Source: Aquimonas sp041395245 (GTDB lineage: Bacteria > Pseudomonadota > Gammaproteobacteria > Xanthomonadales > Xanthomonadaceae). Taken from it: a stretch of 64,000 nucleotides of DNA. The stretch covers positions 1-64,000 of the forward strand of contig JAWLAY010000007.1 of the NCBI GenBank assembly GCA_041395245.1, given 5' to 3'. Positions 8,963 to 16,575 of the stretch are shown piece by piece. The notes beneath the pieces are model-generated. The model did no database searches. It saw only the letters and a program-made list of their open reading frames with translations, and was not told the DNA's origin. A program made the translations under genes and the position numbers. The stretch's first letter is position 1; each line of letters starts with the position of its first letter.

Positions 8963-9922
8963 CTAGGCCCCTGCCCGTCCCCGCTTGAGCCAGCCCAACA
9001 TCGCGGCCACTTCGCCTTCGGCGATGACCCATTGCAGGTACTGGTCCAGGCCCTCGGGTGTCGCCTTGGGATCATCGCCACCGGGGCTGAGCAGCGGGTC
9101 GGCCGCCAGCGCACTGCCCAGACTGCGCAAGGCCGCCAGCTGCTCATTGGCCTGGGCACGGGCGGCGTCGTCCTCGGCGTAGTCGCGAGCCACCTGCGCG
9201 CCCAGTTGCGCCTGCAGCATGCTGGTCTGCGGGGTATCGAACAGCAGCCGGCCCAGGTGCTGGCAGATCGCCGCGCGTTCGGCGATCTGCGCCTGCTCGG
9301 TGGGCGTAGGTGGACACAGGTCGGTGACGCCCTGCAACGCCGGCACCGCAATGGCCAGTGCGATACCGAAGGTGGTCACCGCGCGCTGCGCCGGCGCCAT
9401 CGTGGTGAAACCGCTGTCGCTGGCCAGCGCCTCGCGCAACGTCGCCAGCGCGATGCGGTAGCCATCCTCGATGCGCTGACTGCGGCCAATGCCTTCCAGC
9501 GCCGCCTGCAGCGCAGCCGCATCCTCGACCTGCTGCGCCCGATGCGCTTCGATCAACCAGGGCCAGGCATTGCTGGCGTCGGCCTGCTTCCAGCGACGCA
9601 GCAGATCACGCCGATCGCACAGCGCACGCAGACGCGAGGCGGCCGCATGGCCACAGGACAGGGCAGCCAGCAGCACCACCGCATCGGCATCGGGCTCTCC
9701 GGCTTCCCAGCGGTCGATGCGCGCCGGCAGATCGGCCGGGCCACCCATCGCCTCGAAGGGCGCCACCATCGCCAGCGCCTGCATGCGCGGATCGGCACTG
9801 CTCTCCATCCGCGCCCAGAAGGCCGCCATCACCTGTTCGTCGGCGGTCGGTGGTTGCGCTGGGCCAGTCGCGAACGCCGGCAGACTGCACAGGGCAAGCA
9901 GGGTCAACAGCCATCGCTTCAT
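8963..9922 (-). CDS. Exported protein of unknown function
   Basis: 319 residues with a clear Sec signal (MKRWLLTLLALCSLPAFA). The mature part is alanine-rich and helical, with four well-spaced Cys, and recognisable as no family I know. The ATG at 9922 overlaps the stop codon of the PIN-domain gene (ATGA), although the frame is open for another 100 bases upstream inside that gene. The overlap with a VapC toxin gene suggests co-transcription, but nothing in the protein links it to toxin-antitoxin function. Confidence 0.7.
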   Translation of the reverse strand: MKRWLLTLLALCSLPAFATGPAQPPTADEQVMAAFWARMESSADPRMQALAMVAPFEAMGGPADLPARIDRWEAGEPDADAVVLLAALSCGHAAASRLRALCDRRDLLRRWKQADASNAWPWLIEAHRAQQVEDAAALQAALEGIGRSQRIEDGYRIALATLREALASDSGFTTMAPAQRAVTTFGIALAIAVPALQGVTDLCPPTPTEQAQIAERAAICQHLGRLLFDTPQTSMLQAQLGAQVARDYAEDDAARAQANEQLAALRSLGSALAADPLLSPGGDDPKATPEGLDQYLQWVIAEGEVAAMLGWLKRGRAGA

Positions 9923-10323
9923 GAGCGCCAGTTCTCCAACGGCAGTCCGGGTATGCGGGTGAACTCTCGCACGTTGTCGGTCACCAGGACCATGTCCAGC
10001 GCAAGGGCATGCGCGGCGATCCACAGGTCGTTGGGGCCAATCGGCGTTCCCTGACGACCAAGTTCATCCCGAATTCGGCCATAGTGGAGGTCGGCATCGT
10101 CAGCCAGGGCGTGCACCTGGAGCAGTTGCAGCAACGACTCGACCCGCTCGCCCAGCCGGGCAGAGCCCGACTTCGCGGCGCCGAAGCGCAGTTCGCCGGC
10201 AACGACGATGCTGGTGCAGATTCGGGATTCGCCCACCGCGGCAATCTGTCGGGCAATCCCACCGGAGGGCTGGCGCAGCAGATCGGAGAGCACGTTGGTG
10301 TCGAGCAGGTAACCGCTGGGCAT
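9919..10323 (-). CDS. vapC: PIN-domain ribonuclease toxin, VapC family
   Basis: 134 residues, a typical VapC length. The acidic metal-binding set is present: D8 in YLLDTNVLSDLL, the Glu in VAGELRFG, the Asp in GPNDLWIAAHAL and the final Asp in LVTDNVREF. VapC toxins cleave RNA (tRNA or rRNA) when freed from VapB. The start overlaps the stop of the antitoxin gene in an ATGA, the classic arrangement with the antitoxin first. Confidence 0.92.
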   Translation of the reverse strand: MPSGYLLDTNVLSDLLRQPSGGIARQIAAVGESRICTSIVVAGELRFGAAKSGSARLGERVESLLQLLQVHALADDADLHYGRIRDELGRQGTPIGPNDLWIAAHALALDMVLVTDNVREFTRIPGLPLENWRS

Positions 10324-10565
10324 CAGTCCAGATCCACCTCATCCAGCGCCGGCAGGTCGGCGTCGATATCCGGAAACTGCTCTTCCAGCGGCGCCAGCGT
10401 ACCCAGCCAGTCGAGCAGCTTGCCCTTGTCCAGCGGCTCGATCAGCAAACAGCCGTCCTGCCGACGCAGCAGCACCGAATCACCGGGCAACTCGAACTCC
10501 CGTGGAATGCGCAAGGCCTGATTGCGGCCATTGCGGAACAATCGAACCACTCGATGGGTAGACAT
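10323..10565 (-). CDS. vapB: VapB-type antitoxin (AbrB/SpoVT-like)
   Basis: 80 residues beginning MSTHRVVRLFRNGRNQALRI, a VapB-type swapped-hairpin DNA-binding domain (RNGRNQALRIPREFELPG), followed by an acidic C-terminus rich in D, E and L that would wrap the toxin. I chose the ATG at 10565 since the longer frame runs into dnaE's upstream region. It is divergent from dnaE with 103 bases between starts, which must hold both promoters. VapBC systems usually autoregulate through VapB. Confidence 0.88.
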   Translation of the reverse strand: MSTHRVVRLFRNGRNQALRIPREFELPGDSVLLRRQDGCLLIEPLDKGKLLDWLGTLAPLEEQFPDIDADLPALDEVDLD

Positions 10566-10668
10566 GCTGGCGCTCCGAAGTGGCCTATGCGTCAGCCTAT
10601 GCCAGCGAAGTACCGGCTGCAAGCGCGGCCGCGGGCTACACTGTCGCCCCGCTCGCACCCCGCCCTCG

Positions 10669-13600
10669 ATGTCCACCGCTTTCGTCCATCTGCGCATTCA
10701 CTCGGAGTACTCGCTGGTCGACTCGACCGTGCGCATCGGTGCGCTGGTCAAGGCGGCCGCGGCGGCCGGCATGCCGGCGTTGGCGCTGACCGACGAAAGC
10801 AATCTGTTCGGCCTGGTGAAGTTCAGCAAGGCGGCGGAGGCGGCTGGCATCCAGCCGATCGCCGGTTGTGACGTATGGGTGCGTGAGGCCGATCGAATCG
10901 GTCGCAAGACGCTGCTGGTGCAGGATCTGGACGGCTATCGGCGGCTTTGCCGCTGGCTCAGTGCGGCCTATCGAGCCGGTCGCGATCTGCAGGACCGCGT
11001 GGTGCTGGAGGCCGACTGGCTGCTCGACGACAACCGCGGCCTGATCCTGCTCTCCGGCGGCCATCACGGCCTGCTCAGCGAGGATCTGCTGCATGGTCGC
11101 GAGACAGCCGCCCGCGCCAGTGCCGAGCGCTGGGCGCAGGCCTGGCCGGATCGCTATTACGTCGAGCTCAGCCGCTGCGGCCGTGAGCACGAGGAGAGCG
11201 GCTGGCGGCTGGCCGCCGACCTGGCCGCCCGGCTGGATCTGCCGGCGGTGGCCAGCAATGACGTCCGCTTCCTGACGCCGCGCGACTTCTCCACCCACGA
11301 AGCGCGCGTCGCCATCCACGATGGCTATGCGCTGGCCGATCGCAACCGGCCGCGGCGCTACAGCGAGCAGCAATGGCTGAAGCCGCCCGAGGTGATGGCC
11401 GAGCTCTTTGCCGAGTGCCCGGAGGTGCTGCAGAACACCGTGGCGCTGGCGCAGCGCTGCAGTTTCGAGCTGCCACGCGGCACCTATCATTTGCCGCGCT
11501 ATCCCTGCGCCGACGGTCAGACCGAAGAAGCCGTGCTCAGCGAGATGGCCGAGCAAGGCCTGCAGGAACGGCTGCGCGAACACGGCTGCGCCGCCGGGCT
11601 GGCCGAGCAGGTCTATCTGGATCGGCTGGCGCGGGAATTGGGCGTGATCCTGAAGATGGGTTTCGCCGGCTACTACCTGGTGGTGGCGGACTTCATCGGC
11701 TGGGGCAAGCGCGCCGGCATTCCGGTCGGTCCCGGCCGCGGCTCCGGTGCCGGCTCGCTGGTGGCCTGGGCCACCGGCATCACCGATCTGGATCCCCTGC
11801 GCTATGACCTGCTGTTCGAGCGCTTCCTCAATCCTGAACGCGTCTCGATGCCGGACTTCGACATCGACTTCTGTATGGATCGCCGCGATGAGGTGATCCG
11901 CTACGTCGGTGAGCGCTACGGCGCCGAGAAAGTCAGCCAGATCATCACCCATGGCTCGATGGCGGCCCGCGCGGTGGTGCGCGACGCCGGCCGCGTGCTG
12001 GGTCTGCCTTATGGACTGGTCGACCGCATCGCCAAGCTGATCCCCAACCGGCCGCTGGGCACCAGCCTGGGCGACGCGCTGGGCCGCACGGACAAGGCGC
12101 AGAAGGAAAGCGAGCGGATCAGCGTCGAGTTGTGCCAGCTGTACGAGAGCGACGACGAGGTCCGGCCGCTGGTCGATCTGGCGCTGGAACTGGAAGGCCT
12201 GGTGCGCAACGCCGGCAAGCACGCTGGTGGCGTGGTGATCGCCCCGGATGCGATCACTCAGTATTCGCCGCTGCACCAGGAAGAGCCGCAGGACACCCCG
12301 GTCACCCACTTCGACATGAAGGACGTCGAGGAAATCGGGCTGGTCAAGTTTGACTTCCTCGGCCTGCGCACGCTGACGATCATTCAGTGGGCGGTAGAGG
12401 CCATCAACGCCCGCGCCGATCGCGCCGGCCAGCCGCCGCTGGACATCATCCAGCTGCCGCTGGACGACGCGCCCACCTACCAGTTGCTCAAGCGCTGCGA
12501 GACCACCGCGGTGTTCCAGCTTGAATCGCGCGGCATGAAGGAGCTGATCGGCAAGCTGCAGCCAGACTGCTTCGAGGACATCATCGCCCTGGTGGCGCTG
12601 TTCCGGCCCGGTCCGCTGCAGTCGGGCATGGTCGATGACTTCGTCGACCGCAAGCACGGCCGCCAGGAAGTCAGCTATCCGCACCCGCTGCTGGAACCGA
12701 TCCTCAAGCCCACCTACGGCGTGATCGTCTACCAGGAACAGGTGATGCAGATCGCCCAGGTGCTGGCCGGCTATTCGCTCGGTGGCGCCGATCTGCTGCG
12801 CCGCGCAATGGGCAAGAAAAAGCCCGAGGAGATGGCCAAGCAGCGCGAGATCTTCGAGTCCGGCGCGGCCGACAAGGGCATCGACCCGGCGCTGGCCACC
12901 GGCATCTTCGATCTGATGGAGAAATTCGCCGAGTACGGTTTCAACAAGTCGCACTCGGCCGCCTATGCCTTGGTGTCCTACCAGACCGCCTGGCTGAAGG
13001 CACATTACCCGGCCGAGTTCATGGCCGCGGTGCTGAGCTCGGACATGGACCACACCGACAAGGTGGTGGATCTGCTGCGCGACTGTGAGCGCGCCGGCAT
13101 CGTGGTGCGCCGGCCCAACGCCAACGAGAGCATCTGGAAGTTCCGTGCTGGCAGCGACGGCCAGATCCGCTACGGTTTGGGCGCGATCAAGGGCGTTGGT
13201 CTGCAGGTGGGCGAGATGATCGCCAGCCGCCGCGCCGAGGGCGAGCCTTACACCGATCTCAACGATTTTCTGGCCCGGCTGGATCTGCCGCGCCTGAACA
13301 AGCGGGTGCTGGAAACGCTGATCAGTTCCGGCGCACTGGACGAGCTCGGCCCCAATCGCGCCAGCCTGGCCAGCTTCCTGCCCGAAGCACTGCGCGCCGC
13401 CGAGCAGCGCCAGCGCAACAGCGACGCCGGGCAGGTCGATCTCTTCGGTGCCGCCAAGGTGGCGGTGGAACAGCCTGGTTGTGTGGAAAAGGCCGAGTGG
13501 CCGCTGCTCAGCCTGCTCAAGGGCGAGCGCGACACGCTGGGCTGGTACCTCTCCGGTCATCCGGTCGATGTGCACCGCAGGCTGCTGGAGGGTTTCATCA

Positions 13601-14160
13601 GCTGCCCGCTGGGCGAACTGGAGCGGCGCATCCCGGCGCGACCGCGGCGCGATGATCCACCGCTGGTGCTGGCCGGGCAGATCGTGGCGATGCGCCAGCG
13701 CGGCGATTCCAGCCGCTACGTGGCGATCGAGGATGGCAGTGGCCGGCTGGAACTGGCCTTCCACGGCGAAACCCTGGCCGAGTTCTCACCGCTGCTGATC
13801 ACCGACGAGATCGTCGTGGTCGAAGGGCAGATCAGCATCGACCGCTTCACCGAGCAACCGCAGATGAAGGTCCGCCGGGCCTGGTCGGTGGCCCAGGCCA
13901 GCGGCCAGTTCGCCCGCGGCCTGCGCATCGCCATCAACGGCAGCGGCCCGGACGTGGTAGCCGAACTCAAGCGCGTGCTGACCCCCTACCGCGGCGGCCC
14001 CGCCCATGTCCGCGTGGTACTCGACCGCGACGGCGGCCCGGTGCAGTTCGAACTGCCTGAGCACTGGCGGGTGGCCGCCAGCACCGATCTGAAGGAACTG
14101 CTGGAAGCACTGCCCGGCGTGGGACCGGTGGAGATTCACTTTCCGCGGAGCGCGGTTTAG
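10669..14160 (+). CDS. dnaE: DNA polymerase III subunit alpha
   Basis: Catalytic subunit of the replicative polymerase, 1163 residues, the usual length. The N-terminal PHP domain opens MSTAFVHLRIHSEYSLVDST. The polymerase core includes GPGRGSGAGSLVAW and the catalytic-Asp motif MPDFDIDFCMDRR (Asp at about 396, 398 and 400). FNKSHSAAYALVSYQTAWLKA lies later, and a C-terminal OB-fold region ends in a short tail. The start at 10669 gives the family N-terminus; an upstream extension is just the promoter region. The gene is solitary here: its common neighbours (lpxB, rnhB, accA) are absent. Confidence 0.97.
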   Translation: MSTAFVHLRIHSEYSLVDSTVRIGALVKAAAAAGMPALALTDESNLFGLVKFSKAAEAAGIQPIAGCDVWVREADRIGRKTLLVQDLDGYRRLCRWLSAAYRAGRDLQDRVVLEADWLLDDNRGLILLSGGHHGLLSEDLLHGRETAARASAERWAQAWPDRYYVELSRCGREHEESGWRLAADLAARLDLPAVASNDVRFLTPRDFSTHEARVAIHDGYALADRNRPRRYSEQQWLKPPEVMAELFAECPEVLQNTVALAQRCSFELPRGTYHLPRYPCADGQTEEAVLSEMAEQGLQERLREHGCAAGLAEQVYLDRLARELGVILKMGFAGYYLVVADFIGWGKRAGIPVGPGRGSGAGSLVAWATGITDLDPLRYDLLFERFLNPERVSMPDFDIDFCMDRRDEVIRYVGERYGAEKVSQIITHGSMAARAVVRDAGRVLGLPYGLVDRIAKLIPNRPLGTSLGDALGRTDKAQKESERISVELCQLYESDDEVRPLVDLALELEGLVRNAGKHAGGVVIAPDAITQYSPLHQEEPQDTPVTHFDMKDVEEIGLVKFDFLGLRTLTIIQWAVEAINARADRAGQPPLDIIQLPLDDAPTYQLLKRCETTAVFQLESRGMKELIGKLQPDCFEDIIALVALFRPGPLQSGMVDDFVDRKHGRQEVSYPHPLLEPILKPTYGVIVYQEQVMQIAQVLAGYSLGGADLLRRAMGKKKPEEMAKQREIFESGAADKGIDPALATGIFDLMEKFAEYGFNKSHSAAYALVSYQTAWLKAHYPAEFMAAVLSSDMDHTDKVVDLLRDCERAGIVVRRPNANESIWKFRAGSDGQIRYGLGAIKGVGLQVGEMIASRRAEGEPYTDLNDFLARLDLPRLNKRVLETLISSGALDELGPNRASLASFLPEALRAAEQRQRNSDAGQVDLFGAAKVAVEQPGCVEKAEWPLLSLLKGERDTLGWYLSGHPVDVHRRLLEGFISCPLGELERRIPARPRRDDPPLVLAGQIVAMRQRGDSSRYVAIEDGSGRLELAFHGETLAEFSPLLITDEIVVVEGQISIDRFTEQPQMKVRRAWSVAQASGQFARGLRIAINGSGPDVVAELKRVLTPYRGGPAHVRVVLDRDGGPVQFELPEHWRVAASTDLKELLEALPGVGPVEIHFPRSAV

Positions 14161-14355
14161 AGGGCCCAGGGCTCAGGGCCCAGGGCCCAGCAAGGCGCGG
14201 AGTCCGGTCAGCTGGCGGCACCGTCGATCCCACGGCGCGACCGATAGGGCGCTTGCAGCACTTTCGGTAAGCAGGCCTACGGTCAGCCGAACAGACTGAG
14301 GGCACCGCCAACCAAGACTGGGCCCTGAGCCCTGGGCCCTGAGCCCTGGGCCCTT
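14161..14355. repeat. Inverted arrays of a 7-bp motif flanking ~127 bp
   Basis: Directly after the dnaE stop the plus strand reads GGGCCCA-GGGCTCA-GGGCCCA-GGGCCCA (14162-14189). The opposite orientation returns at 14318-14355 as five heptamers. The arms could pair over about 28 bases, with a 127-base interior that has no open gene. A second element of the same plan is at 25238-25386. It could work as a strong bidirectional terminator or be a small mobile element; neither is proven. Confidence 0.7.
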
Positions 14356-14360
14356 CACCC

Positions 14361-14425
14361 CTAATCCGCCCGCAACGCCCGCAGCGGGGCCACGCTTAGC
14401 AGCTCGGATGGCGGGGCGGACCTTG
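14361..14425 (-). pseudogene. Possible 3' remnant of an FtsX/MacB-like permease
   Basis: The minus strand reads VAPLRALRAD then a stop (14361-14363), the characteristic end of MacB/FtsX-family ABC permeases (RAARxxPLxALRAD). Just upstream, in another frame, it reads KVRPAIRAAK, so one base appears to have been gained at the join. Only about 20 codons remain. The match is short and could be chance. Confidence 0.3.
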
Positions 14426-14427
14426 GC

Positions 14428-14715
14428 TCAGATCTCGTTGCTGCGGGTGCTGTCCGTGGTCACGACCGCTTCGCTGGACGGACATTCCGACCAGTCACCG
14501 GCACGTAGATGTGCCGGCTGCAACGACCACTCGAGTGCATCCGGCGCGGCGACCAACACCTGCTCCGCCTCGGGCCCATGCTGTGCCTGGCTGGACCAGC
14601 CGACCAGTGCCAGCCAGGCCACTGCAACGAAGCTCCCCACTCGCAGCACTCGACCGGCTGCGGGCGTCTGCCTGTCGCGACCGTGTTGCCAGATGCGGCT
14701 TGCCAGCGGGTTCAT
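14428..14715 (-). CDS. Small exported protein, unknown
   Basis: 95 residues. A basic N-terminus (MNPLASRIWQHGRDRQ) precedes a hydrophobic segment (VLRVGSFVAVAWLALVGW) that ends SSQAQ, a plausible signal peptidase site. The remaining 50 residues contain one Cys. AGGAG lies 9 bases before the ATG. An AT-rich stretch, the most AT-rich of the window, lies upstream at about 14765-14805 and would suit a promoter. I recognise no family, and the end of the gene abuts the permease remnant. Confidence 0.5.
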   Translation of the reverse strand: MNPLASRIWQHGRDRQTPAAGRVLRVGSFVAVAWLALVGWSSQAQHGPEAEQVLVAAPDALEWSLQPAHLRAGDWSECPSSEAVVTTDSTRSNEI

Positions 14716-14759
14716 CTTCCATCTCCTGAGTGTGTCTCAGGCTGGATCTAGCATCGTGC

Positions 14760-14810
14760 GTGCCAACTACATATTTACTGATAAATCAATAATTTATTTT
14801 TCATCACTGG
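14760..14810 (-). promoter_or_regulatory. AT-rich putative promoter region
   Basis: About 50 bases made mostly of A and T stand out in otherwise GC-rich DNA, 45-95 bases upstream of the small exported protein gene. No exact -35/-10 pair can be assigned with confidence. It could also bind a nucleoid protein. Confidence 0.35.
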
Positions 14811-14885
14811 CCGCCCATGGTGTCCGTCCGCGGACAGGTACGCAGCGAAGCGGACGCTTTCGGGGCGCAGCGGACGGTCCCGGGA

Positions 14886-15329
14886 TCAGCAGGGCGGCGA
14901 CAGCGGCGTGACCGCGAAGATCATCGACGGATCGCGAAAGGCCTTGAACTCCAGCGCATTGCCGCTGGGATCACGAACGAACAGGGTTTTCTGCTCGCCA
15001 GCCAGTCCTGCAAAGCGCAGATAGGGCTCGATCAGAAACGGCACCCCGTGGGCCTGCAGGCGTTCGGCGAGCGGGTCGAAGTCTTCCCAATCGACGATCA
15101 GACCGAAGTGGAACACCGGCACCGTGTGGGCATCGACATCGTTCTGCGCGGTACTGACCGGCTGCGCGCTGAGGTGCGCCACGATCTGATGACCGTGCAG
15201 GTCGAAGTCCACCCAATCCTCGGAGGATCGCCCTTCGGGGCAACCGAGCACGCCTCCGTAGAAAGCCCGCGCCTGCTGCAGATCATGCACCGGGAAGGCC
15301 AGGTGAAAGCGGGATCGCTCGCTGGGCAT
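14886..15329 (-). CDS. VOC (glyoxalase/dioxygenase fold) protein
   Basis: 147 residues with the two beta-alpha-beta-beta-beta modules of the vicinal oxygen chelate fold. The N-terminal module is FHLAFPVHDLQQARAFYGGVLG with His in HLAF and VAHL; the C-terminal one has VFHFGLIVDW and ends FVRDPSGNALEFKAF, where the Glu is the usual metal ligand. Members are glyoxalases, extradiol dioxygenases or resistance proteins; the substrate here is unknown. It is followed 18 bases upstream by the GNAT gene, so they may share a transcript. Confidence 0.9.
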   Translation of the reverse strand: MPSERSRFHLAFPVHDLQQARAFYGGVLGCPEGRSSEDWVDFDLHGHQIVAHLSAQPVSTAQNDVDAHTVPVFHFGLIVDWEDFDPLAERLQAHGVPFLIEPYLRFAGLAGEQKTLFVRDPSGNALEFKAFRDPSMIFAVTPLSPPC

Positions 15330-15347
15330 GGTCGAGTCTTCCTTGGG

Positions 15348-15839
15348 TCAGTTCAGGGCAACCGCCGGCGCCGGGCCGCGCAGCTCCATCGGCACGTAGT
15401 CAATGCCGTTCTGCCGCTGTGGCGCTTCCACCGCGCGAAAGCCCCAGCGTTCGTAGGCCGGCACCGCGGCAGGCGCCGCGTTGACGGTAAACACCGCGGG
15501 CACGGCCTGCACCAGCGTGCTGTCCAGCGCCCGCAGCCACAACTGCCGCCCCACGCCCCGCCGCTGCCAATCGGCGGCGATGAACAAATGATAGAGATGA
15601 CTGAAGCCGCGCAGCGACAGCTGCCCGACCAGTTGCCCATCGGCCAGGGCCAGCCAATGGCGGTAGTCCGGATCGGCCAGCCGATCTGCCACGGCCGCTT
15701 CATTCAGGCTGGCACGGAAATCCGCCGTTGCCGGATCGGCCGGATCAGCCAACAGCTGGCTCAACAGCGATTGCGCCAGGGCGGCCATCGCCGGTGCGTC
15801 CTCGGGTATCGCCTCGCGCAGCTGGATGGAATCGCTCAT
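15348..15839 (-). CDS. GNAT-family N-acetyltransferase
   Basis: 163 residues. The fold is shown by IQLREAIPEDAPAMAALAQS at the start, the acetyl-CoA-binding motif A LFIAADWQRRGVGRQLW (RRGVGRQL fits Q/RxxGxG/A) and YERWGFRAVE near the end. I took the ATG at 15839; an earlier one at 15893 only adds a poor extension that overlaps the DUF2200 gene. The acceptor substrate cannot be predicted. Confidence 0.88.
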   Translation of the reverse strand: MSDSIQLREAIPEDAPAMAALAQSLLSQLLADPADPATADFRASLNEAAVADRLADPDYRHWLALADGQLVGQLSLRGFSHLYHLFIAADWQRRGVGRQLWLRALDSTLVQAVPAVFTVNAAPAAVPAYERWGFRAVEAPQRQNGIDYVPMELRGPAPAVALN

Positions 15840-15889
15840 GCCCGCATCTTCGAACGTCGCCGAAGGCCGGTGCAAGCGCATTCGCTTGC

Positions 15890-16237
15890 TCAAGCGCGCA
15901 GGATCTTCTCCATCGCCTTGCCTTTGGCCAGCTCGTCGATCAGTTTGTCCAGATAGCGGATCTGCTGCATCAGCGGGTCCTGCACATCCTCGACCCGGAT
16001 GCCGCAGACCACCCCCTTGATCAGCCCCACGTTGGGATTGAGCGCCGGCGCCTGGTTGAAGAACTGTTCGACCGTGACGGCCTCATCCAGTTGCCGCTGC
16101 AGCGAGTCGGCATCGTGACCGGTCAGCCAGCAGATGATCTGGTCCACCTCGGCCTGGCTGCGGTCCTTGCGCTCGGCCTTGGCAATGTAGGCCGGATAGA
16201 TCTTGGCGAAGGGCATGGCATAGATGCGATGGCTCAT
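15890..16237 (-). CDS. DUF2200 family protein
   Basis: 115 residues beginning MSHRIYAMPFAKIYPAYIAK, with the family signature KAERKDRSQAEVDQIICWLTG and the C-terminal VVCGIRVEDVQDPLMQQIRYLDKLID. It matches the full expected length of DUF2200 proteins, which are widespread, cytoplasmic and uncharacterised. It heads a short minus-strand run with the GNAT and VOC genes. Confidence 0.9.
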   Translation of the reverse strand: MSHRIYAMPFAKIYPAYIAKAERKDRSQAEVDQIICWLTGHDADSLQRQLDEAVTVEQFFNQAPALNPNVGLIKGVVCGIRVEDVQDPLMQQIRYLDKLIDELAKGKAMEKILRA

Positions 16238-16319
16238 GGGCGGACCTGCGGCAGTGAGTGGATGGATGAGGGGCGAAGACTACCGCCGCCAGTGGCCGTG
16301 CTGGCAAAACGAGGCCCGT

Positions 16320-16575
16320 GCCGACGGGGACGTCGGCGTTCCCAGGAAGAGCACGCTCGCGAATGACCGCCCCCTGGATCGCCGGCGTCCCTGCCGGCGC
16401 TGTGGCCCTCCTGCCGACGAGGACGTCGGCGTTCCCAGGAAGGGCACGCTCGCAGATGGCCGCCCCCTGGGACCGCCGGCGTCCCCGCCGGCGCTGTGAG
16501 CCTCATGCCGACGAGGACGTCGGCGCTCCCGGGAAGAGCGCGCTCACGGATGTCCGGCCAGGGGCGCCCGGAATC
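16320..16575. repeat. Three tandem ~94-bp repeats with two hairpins each
   Basis: Units start at 16320, 16413 and 16507. Each has GCCGACGAGGACGTCGGC (arms GCCGAC and GTCGGC) then GTTCCCAGGAAG. Units 1 and 2 also have a second hairpin with arms CGCCGGC and GCCGGCG. The third unit is cut off by the stop of the LytTR gene at 16574. This explains the 336-base gap; no gene is present. Confidence 0.8.

Noticed and set aside
10636..13764. A 1042-codon open frame on the minus strand opposite dnaE
   Set aside because: It is the mirror of a well-conserved gene in GC-rich DNA, with no domain, signal or ribosome site.
8565..16575. CRISPR array
   Set aside because: Repeats are 94-164 bases long, only two or three units, without unique spacers of regular size.
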